From Bacteroidota bacterium (lineage in GTDB: Bacteria; Bacteroidota; Bacteroidia; Bacteroidales; VadinHA17): a stretch of DNA of 9,574 nucleotides. Location of the stretch: positions 1 to 9,574 of the forward strand of contig JAUWMO010000119.1 in the NCBI GenBank assembly GCA_030613125.1, in the 5' to 3' direction. The notes beneath the pieces are model-generated. The model saw only the letters and a list, made by a program, of their open reading frames with translations, did no database searches and was not told where the DNA came from. Positions 4,888 to 9,574 of this stretch are shown here, piece after piece. Every line of letters starts with the position of its first letter. Positions within the stretch are counted from its first letter, which is position 1. A program made the position numbers and the translations under genes.

Positions 4888-5553
4888 ATGGAACAAGTTC
4901 AAATAAAGGAAATCAATCAGAAACTAGACCTCTTGCTGGAGAATGTTTATCAGCAAAGATTAAAAAGTGAAATGATCGAAGATCTCATAAGTGATGTTTC
5001 TATTATAGGTAAAGATGCTTTCGAAAGTTCAGTTGATATATTAGACAAACAGGGTGTTGAACTTGATGGAGAGGCTTTGCAGTTAATGTTTTTTAAATTG
5101 CTGAAGAACGCTAATAATTTCTCCATGATTCTGAACATGTTTGAAAGCATGGTGGACCTTATGAAAGATCTGGGCCCAATTGCTAAAGAAACAGGTTATG
5201 ACATTATAGAAAAATTTCATGCGCTGGAACAAAAAGGATATTTTGAGTTCTTCAAAGAAGCAATTAAAATTATTGACAACATTGTTACTCATTATAGTGT
5301 TGAGGATGTAAGGCTCCTTGCCGATAACATAGTAACTATTATGGACACCTTAAAAAATCTGACACAGCCAGATATGTTACAGGCAATGAATAACGCAGTG
5401 AATATATTCAAAGATCTGGATCCTACTAATGTTCCTGAATATTCAGTCTGGAAAGTAATGAGAGAATTAAATTCACCTGAAGTTAAACGCGGACTCGGAT
5501 TTGTAATAACCTTTATGAAAAATCTGACTCCTGTTGAGAAGGAAACTAAATAA
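4888..5553 (+). CDS. DUF1641 family protein
   Basis: 221 residues, all-helical, acidic, with no signal peptide or transmembrane segment. The N-terminus (EINQKLDLLLENVYQQR) looks like a coiled coil. The C-terminal half (about 130-215) resembles DUF1641, ending in the characteristic VWKVMRELNSPEVKRGLGF-type helix pair (184-202). Proteins of this family recur next to FAD-dependent SQR-like oxidoreductases and near formate dehydrogenase subunits (for example Bacillus YrhD), and are suspected to be partner or membrane-docking subunits. No biochemical function is established that I know of. The gene lies 41 nt after sqr and 40 nt before the dsrC-like gene, in one operon. A partner protein for the flavoprotein is the simplest inference. 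There are no cysteines, so it is not itself a sulfur carrier. Confidence 0.75.
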   Translation: MEQVQIKEINQKLDLLLENVYQQRLKSEMIEDLISDVSIIGKDAFESSVDILDKQGVELDGEALQLMFFKLLKNANNFSMILNMFESMVDLMKDLGPIAKETGYDIIEKFHALEQKGYFEFFKEAIKIIDNIVTHYSVEDVRLLADNIVTIMDTLKNLTQPDMLQAMNNAVNIFKDLDPTNVPEYSVWKVMRELNSPEVKRGLGFVITFMKNLTPVEKETK

Positions 5554-5593
5554 AAGAAACAATAAAATTATATTAATCATTAAATTATTAATT

Positions 5594-5905
5594 ATGGCTA
5601 CACAAAATATTGCCGGAGTAAACATTGATGTTAACGATGAGGGATATCTGAATGATCCTTCTCAGTGGACTAAGGAAGTTGCAATTGAAATTGCAAAGGA
5701 AGAAGGTATTGAGCTTACCGATAAACATTTTGAAGTACTTGAATTTCTCAGAGATGAAAATGAAAAAAGTAGCACACTTACCATTCGTAAAGTGGGGAAG
5801 TCTGGTATTGTAGATATTAAAGGTCTTTATGATCTGTTTCCAGGAGGACCTTTAAAAAAATCTTCAAGAATAGCAGGTATACCCAAACCATCAAGTTGTG
5901 TCTAA
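5594..5905 (+). CDS. TusE/DsrC-family sulfur carrier with a single C-terminal cysteine
   Basis: 103 residues. I choose the ATG at 5594 (MATQNIAGVNIDVNDEGYL), because an upstream in-frame ATG at 5534 adds a 20-residue basic extension overlapping the previous gene that no family member has. The body matches DsrC/TusE: DEGYL, W25 with the KEVA helix, the DKHFEVLEFLRD region, LYDLFPGGP (78-86), and the flexible C-terminal arm RIAGIPKPSSCV. The penultimate Cys102 equals CysA, the persulfide-carrying residue. The second cysteine of true DsrC, 11 positions earlier, is replaced by Ser91 (KKSSRIAG). It therefore cannot form the CysA-CysB disulfide or trisulfide cycle used with DsrAB and resembles TusE. 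TusE works in tRNA 2-thiolation with TusBCD, none of which is seen here. The operon places it beside SQR and DsrE2, suggesting a carrier of sulfane sulfur from sulfide oxidation. No dsrAB is present. Confidence 0.9.
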   Translation: MATQNIAGVNIDVNDEGYLNDPSQWTKEVAIEIAKEEGIELTDKHFEVLEFLRDENEKSSTLTIRKVGKSGIVDIKGLYDLFPGGPLKKSSRIAGIPKPSSCV

Positions 5906-5928
5906 ATTAAACCTATAAAACCAAAGTC

Positions 5929-6435
5929 ATGAATGCAAAAAAAGAAGAAAATCCTCTGAAAAAGGTTTGCATTATTTGCGCAAAAGGAACCATTGAAGAT
6001 GTTTATGCTACCCTGGTAATGGCTAATGGGGCCGTTATGGAAGGGATTGAGGCAAAAATGTTTTTTACATTTTTTGGATTGGATGCAATTACAAAAAAGC
6101 AAATGAAAAAGCTTCACACAAGTACAGTGGGTAATCCGGCAATGAGGATGCCGGGAGGTTTACCATTTCCTACTCTTTTAGGAATTTTGCCTGGTGTTGA
6201 GGCCGGTGTTTCAGCGATGATGAAAAGTCAGATGGAAGCCCTTGACATTCCTCCAGTTGATGAATTTTTCGATATGATCACAGCAGGTGGTGGCGAAATT
6301 TACGCATGCAAGATGGCAACCGATATGTTTAAGCTGAAAAAAGAAGACTTAATTGACCATGTCATTGACATAATTACTATTGGTGAGTTTTATGCGTTGG
6401 CGGGTGGAGAGAACACTCAAATTATTTTTACTTAA
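5929..6435 (+). CDS. DsrE2-type (DsrE/DsrF/DrsH-like) sulfurtransferase
   Basis: 168 residues. The N-terminal strand KKVCIICAKGTIEDVYATLVMANGAVMEGIEAKMF is typical of the DsrE2 (DrsE_2) family: a beta strand, glycine, then a helix leading to a strand with FTFFGLDAI. Cys127 in EIYACKMATDMF is the family's conserved candidate persulfide-carrying residue, and Cys14 and Cys17 form an extra CxxC at the end of strand 1. The central segment 75-97 (GGLPFPTLLGILPGVEAGVSAMM) is hydrophobic and could associate with membrane, as reported for DsrE2 proteins. DsrE2 proteins accept and pass on sulfane sulfur in sulfur-oxidising archaea and bacteria, often with TusA. Here the obvious partners are SQR and the DsrC-like protein encoded 23 nt upstream. 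It is the last gene of the operon, followed by a terminator. Confidence 0.88.
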   Translation: MNAKKEENPLKKVCIICAKGTIEDVYATLVMANGAVMEGIEAKMFFTFFGLDAITKKQMKKLHTSTVGNPAMRMPGGLPFPTLLGILPGVEAGVSAMMKSQMEALDIPPVDEFFDMITAGGGEIYACKMATDMFKLKKEDLIDHVIDIITIGEFYALAGGENTQIIFT

Positions 6436-6445
6436 AAATTTAGAG

Positions 6446-6470
6446 ATCCCTGTAACTGCAGGGATTTTTT
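6446..6470 (+). terminator. Strong intrinsic terminator closing the sqr operon
   Basis: ATCCCTG-TAACTG-CAGGGAT forms a perfect 7-bp stem (6446-6465) that runs directly into a T tract (6465-6470). It begins 11 nt after the dsrE2 stop codon. It separates the sulfur operon from mobA, so mobA should have its own promoter. Confidence 0.85.
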
Positions 6471-6484
6471 ATTTACCAAACGTT

Positions 6485-6523
6485 AAATGAATGTTGATTA
6501 TCTTTATAAAGCAATATTCATTT
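6485..6523 (+). promoter_or_regulatory. Long inverted repeat directly before the mobA start codon
   Basis: Arms AAATGAATGTTG (6485-6496) and CAATATTCATTT (6512-6523) are complementary at 11 of 12 positions; the exception is a G·U pair in RNA, so the transcript could form a continuous 12-bp stem. The 15-nt loop itself contains the perfect palindrome CTTTATAAAG (6502-6511). The right arm ends one base before the ATG at 6525, so the hairpin would cover the translation start region. There is no T tract, so it is not a terminator. It could be a translational control hairpin or a DNA operator. Confidence 0.5.
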
Positions 6524-6524
6524 T

Positions 6525-7121
6525 ATGAAGAGTTCTGAAATCACAGGGATTATTTTAGCCGGCGGACAAAGTTCCAGGATGGGTACTGATAAAGGTCTGA
6601 TGGAGCTAAATGGTAAGCCATTGATTCAGCATGCAATTGATTTTCTTAATCCTTTTTGTGATCAAATAATTTTAAGTTCAAATTCAGATGATCATAAAAG
6701 CTTTAATTTTCCGGTAATCTATGATGAAGTAAATGGAGCCGGACCAATGGGCGGCATCTATTCATCACTTAAAAGTTCCGTGACTCAAATGAACATAGTA
6801 CTGTCATGTGATATTCCGCTTATAAATACAAAACTCATTGACTTCATCCTTAAATCAGGCAGATTAAATATCGTCACCGTTCCAAGGCATGGCAATAATT
6901 TAATTGAGCCTCTATGTGCCTGCTATAGTAAAGCAATACTCCCGGTATTAAAGGCTTTCATTTATAAAAAGAACTTCAGGATGGGCGATTTCCTGAATAC
7001 GATTGATGTCCACTGGTTAGATATTTCACCTGATTATGAATTCTATCACCAGAATTTGTTCTTCAATATCAATATGCCCGAAGATTTGGCCAGAGCCATG
7101 GATATAATCGATAAAACCTAA
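6525..7121 (+). CDS. mobA: Molybdenum cofactor guanylyltransferase
   Basis: 198 residues, the usual length. The nucleotide-binding signature LAGGQSSRMGTDKG is at 11-24 with catalytic Lys23. Next come YDEVNGAGPMGGI (66-78), a metal-binding CDIPL (95-99; Asp96), VTVPRHGNNLIEPLCACY (117-134) and the C-terminal FFNINMPEDL (179-188), all matching MobA. The enzyme joins GMP from GTP to Mo-molybdopterin, giving the MGD cofactor needed by DMSO-reductase-family enzymes such as polysulfide, thiosulfate, nitrate or formate enzymes. No such enzyme is encoded in the window, so its client is unknown; the anaerobic and sulfur setting fits but is inference. It lies behind the operon terminator and a start-proximal hairpin. 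Its TAA stop overlaps the stop codon of the convergent YfhO-family gene by 4 nt. The other residues fit MobA better than the related MobB or CTP-using MocA families. Confidence 0.92.
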   Translation: MKSSEITGIILAGGQSSRMGTDKGLMELNGKPLIQHAIDFLNPFCDQIILSSNSDDHKSFNFPVIYDEVNGAGPMGGIYSSLKSSVTQMNIVLSCDIPLINTKLIDFILKSGRLNIVTVPRHGNNLIEPLCACYSKAILPVLKAFIYKKNFRMGDFLNTIDVHWLDISPDYEFYHQNLFFNINMPEDLARAMDIIDKT

Positions 7122-9574
7122 TTCTGCAATTCGGTTTTAAGGTCCTTTTCTTCGCTTCTTAAATTAAAAAACCATTTTTTAAATTCAACAAAGCTAAGTC
7201 CTGCAAATAACAATAAAAGTAACAGGGAGCTAAACAATGATATTTTCTCACCTGTAAAATATGCTTTCGGCCTGAAAATAAATTCAATTTTGTGTGCCCC
7301 TGCAGGAACTTTCATTCCTCTTAATACATAATTAACCCTGAAATATGGCACCGGTTCACCATCAATATATGCCTCCCACCCCTTATCATAATAAATTTCA
7401 GAAAACACTGCCAGTTCATCATGATCTGATACACTTTTATAAATCAAGTGGTTGGGCTGATAAGATGTTAATTCAACCTGGGCCGTTGAATCAGAAGTAT
7501 ATTTAAAATCGCCTACCAAAGATTCAAAACGTTTATCAATGATGACTTCTTCACCAGCATCAAAGTCACTCAACGCTTCGATTTCAACATCTGCATTATC
7601 TACAATTTTAAAACTTTTTACAAACCATGCATTTCCAAGGGTATTAGTATTTCTTTGCGCAACAGGTTGGTTATCATATCCGGGAACAATAATATATTTT
7701 GTATTTAACATATTCAATACCTGCATATTGTTTCTACTGATTTGATGTGTAATAAGCTCCTGGTATCTTCTCATTTTTGCTCCATGATAGCCCCCAATTG
7801 ATTTATGAAAATATGAAGTACTTGCTTCATTAAATGTATCAACTGTAAGATTCAATACCCTAAAATTTGGATCATGATCCTGTAGTATAGCCAGATCAGC
7901 ACTTGTAGGTTTAAAAGGTTCTTTGACTTCCCTTTTAGAAATGAAATTATTATTGTTTAAATATCTCTTATTAACAGGCCACATATCGGCTAAAAATAAG
8001 ATACCCAGACCAAGAACCAGATAGCTCTTTTTAATCTTTCCGAATACATAAGCCAGCAAAACTGATCCGGTAAGCACAATAAATACAAAAGACCTGAATG
8101 CATCAGTCTGAAGTAAATGTTTTCTGTCATCCTGAATAGCTTGAATAAATTGGGATGGCCAACCGCTTGAACTAAGTTGGTTATCAATAGTGGCAGAAAA
8201 ACTAAAAAATAAACCCGGAAATACAGAAAAAAATAGGGTAACTCCACCTAATATATAAAAACCATATTTCAATGCTTTTAGAACTTCCTCTTTTTTTAGC
8301 TTATTCTCAAGAATTTTATGAACAGCCAGAATGCCCAATAATGGCACAGCAAATTCAGCAATTACAAGTATCATTGATACCGTTCTGAATTTATTATATC
8401 CAGGAAAAAAGCGTATAAACAGATCTGATACAGGCATCATGTGCTTTCCCCATGCCAGTATTATTGAAATTACAACAGCCAGTGCCAGCCACCATTTATA
8501 CGGACCTTTGATAATAAAAAGGCCCATTATGAAAAGAAAAAAAATCACTGCACCAATATATACTGGTCCTGCAGTAGATCTTTGATTCCCCCAATAAGCA
8601 AGTGGAAGGCTCTGAACAAGTTGCTTGGCATTTGGCACATTATTTCTCCTGAGTTCTTCATATGTTTTTGAATTCAGATCAAAACCTGATGATGCACCAC
8701 CTTTAAAATTAGGAATAACAAGGTTGAAAGTTTCATCTATCCCATAGGAATAGTCATTCAGTATATAAGCTTTATCAAGTCCTGAAGTCCTATTTTCCTG
8801 ATTGGAGCTAAGTTCCGACTTTCCCCTGATGGAATCTTTTCCATATTCATATACTGGCCAGAGGTACCCAATGTTTACACATACAGCTAACACTACTGCT
8901 ATTACAAGAACTCCTGCAATCTTAAAAAATAAGGGAAGTGTTCTTTCCTTAAATGCCTGAATTAAGTGAACCAGACCAAATATTAATATGATGAATAGTG
9001 TATAATAAGTTATTTGTGGGTGGCCGGCAGCAATCTGCAGGGCCAGGAAACCCCCTGTTATAACTCCTCCCCAAAGGATTTTGCTCCGAAAACACAAAAT
9101 TATCCCTGTAAGAATTGGAGCAATATAGACAATAGCATGGGCTTTAGAATTATGGCCAGCCACTTCAATAATAAAAAAATAGCTTGAAAATGAAAATGCA
9201 ATTGCACCTGCAATACCTAACCACGGGTTCAGTCTGAAACCAACTACAAGGAGAAAATAGAATCCCAGCAGTGTTAAAAACAAAAACTTTGCAGGAATCC
9301 GCAATCCGAAAGAAATAATTCGATCAATATAACGAATCAAATTTGAAGGATATAATGTACTGATAAGATATGAAGGCATACCACCGAACATGCTGTTAGT
9401 CCATAGAGGTTCCTGGTGAAATTCTTCTCTGAAATCAACAATCTCCTTCGACATTCCCTTATGATGAATAATATCACCCTGCCTAAGGGCTTTTCCTTCT
9501 AGTACAGGAGAAAAATATGTGAAGGTGATCACTATGAACAGAATAATTGCAGCAAGATGTGGTAAATACTGTTG
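7118..9574 (-). CDS. YfhO-family polytopic membrane protein, 5' end beyond the window
   Basis: At least 818 codons. The frame stays open past the GTG at 9532 to the window edge, adding 14 residues (QQYLPHLAAIILFI) that complete the first transmembrane helix, so the true start lies outside. About 13-14 hydrophobic helices are visible: roughly 11-13 from the N-terminus to about residue 515, then a large non-membrane domain, then one last helix near 765-785. The EPLWTNSMFGGMPSYL segment near the start and the late motif GWEAYIDGEPVPYFRVNY...VPAGAHKIEFIFRP are hallmarks of the YfhO family. YfhO proteins resemble GT-C glycosyltransferases. In Firmicutes they act in glycosylating cell-wall or membrane glycopolymers, whereas the substrate in Bacteroidota is unknown. 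It is convergent with mobA, sharing overlapping stop codons (TAG here), with no room for a terminator. There is no evident link to the sulfur genes. Confidence 0.9.
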   Translation of the reverse strand, partial: QQYLPHLAAIILFIVITFTYFSPVLEGKALRQGDIIHHKGMSKEIVDFREEFHQEPLWTNSMFGGMPSYLISTLYPSNLIRYIDRIISFGLRIPAKFLFLTLLGFYFLLVVGFRLNPWLGIAGAIAFSFSSYFFIIEVAGHNSKAHAIVYIAPILTGIILCFRSKILWGGVITGGFLALQIAAGHPQITYYTLFIILIFGLVHLIQAFKERTLPLFFKIAGVLVIAVVLAVCVNIGYLWPVYEYGKDSIRGKSELSSNQENRTSGLDKAYILNDYSYGIDETFNLVIPNFKGGASSGFDLNSKTYEELRRNNVPNAKQLVQSLPLAYWGNQRSTAGPVYIGAVIFFLFIMGLFIIKGPYKWWLALAVVISIILAWGKHMMPVSDLFIRFFPGYNKFRTVSMILVIAEFAVPLLGILAVHKILENKLKKEEVLKALKYGFYILGGVTLFFSVFPGLFFSFSATIDNQLSSSGWPSQFIQAIQDDRKHLLQTDAFRSFVFIVLTGSVLLAYVFGKIKKSYLVLGLGILFLADMWPVNKRYLNNNNFISKREVKEPFKPTSADLAILQDHDPNFRVLNLTVDTFNEASTSYFHKSIGGYHGAKMRRYQELITHQISRNNMQVLNMLNTKYIIVPGYDNQPVAQRNTNTLGNAWFVKSFKIVDNADVEIEALSDFDAGEEVIIDKRFESLVGDFKYTSDSTAQVELTSYQPNHLIYKSVSDHDELAVFSEIYYDKGWEAYIDGEPVPYFRVNYVLRGMKVPAGAHKIEFIFRPKAYFTGEKISLFSSLLLLLLFAGLSFVEFKKWFFNLRSEEKDLKTELQN

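Noticed and set aside
5534..5593. Upstream ATG at 5534 as the start of the DsrC-like protein
   Set aside because: It adds a 20-residue basic/Ile-rich extension overlapping the DUF1641 gene by 20 nt and absent from the family; the ATG at 5594 gives a standard-length protein.
6494..6522. Possible TTG-N18-TATTCATT promoter for mobA
   Set aside because: The -7 part differs from TAnnTTTG at several positions and would leave almost no leader before the ATG; the inverted repeat explains the sequence better.
9530..9532. GTG at 9532 as the start of the YfhO-family protein
   Set aside because: The frame continues open to the window edge and the added 14 residues extend the first transmembrane helix, so the real start lies outside.
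1..9574. CRISPR arrays, tRNA or rRNA genes, insertion sequences, phage or toxin-antitoxin genes
   Set aside because: Looked for by eye on both strands; no spaced repeat array, no cloverleaf-like or rRNA sequence, and no transposase or integrase reading frame was seen.

Overview
The window looks like a chromosomal segment of an anaerobic or microaerophilic member of the Bacteroidota. The DNA is AT-rich. The genes lack recognisable Shine-Dalgarno sequences. The candidate promoters fit the Bacteroidota TTG / TAnnTTTG pattern, and the protein set (YfhO family, several Crp/Fnr paralogues with an N-terminal CxxC, a tandem-rhodanese lipoprotein) is typical of the phylum. I cannot assign a genus.

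Layout. (1) Positions 1-1151, minus strand: the first 40 codons of an exported protein that runs off the left edge, preceded by a lipoprotein with two rhodanese domains. (2) Positions 1152-1574: an intergenic region with a perfect 16-bp palindrome and a well-formed promoter overlapping an FNR-type operator. That promoter drives only the first ~45 codons of a broken crp/fnr gene. (3) Positions 1575-3456: two full-length Crp/Fnr-family regulators on the minus strand, flanking a plus-strand gene for an 84-residue, six-cysteine, two-helix membrane protein. (4) Positions 3617-6435: a tight plus-strand operon of a sulfide:quinone oxidoreductase-like flavoprotein, a DUF1641 protein, a DsrC/TusE-family sulfur carrier that keeps only the C-terminal cysteine, and a DsrE2-type sulfurtransferase, closed by a strong intrinsic terminator. 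(5) Positions 6525-9574: mobA (molybdenum cofactor guanylylation), convergent with and overlapping by 4 nt a large YfhO-family membrane protein that runs off the right edge.

How the parts fit. The sqr operon and the six-cysteine membrane protein gene both carry an FNR-like palindrome (TTGAY-N4-ATCAN) with its dyad centre exactly 40.5 nt upstream of a TAATTTT(G/A) -7-like element. This suggests one redox-responsive activator controls both. The two neighbouring regulators are obvious candidates: each has an N-terminal CxxC and a cysteine that appears to align with Cys122 of E. coli FNR. My reading is a redox-controlled module for oxidising sulfide or persulfide at the membrane and handing sulfane sulfur to protein carriers (DsrE2, then the DsrC-like protein). 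The rhodanese lipoprotein may do related chemistry in the envelope. The end fate of the sulfur is not encoded here: no dsrAB, sHdr, sox or molybdoenzyme gene is visible. The component families are known. What deserves attention is the single-cysteine DsrC in an sqr operon, the shared operator geometry, the uncharacterised six-cysteine membrane protein, and a broken regulator whose intact promoter points antisense into its paralogue.
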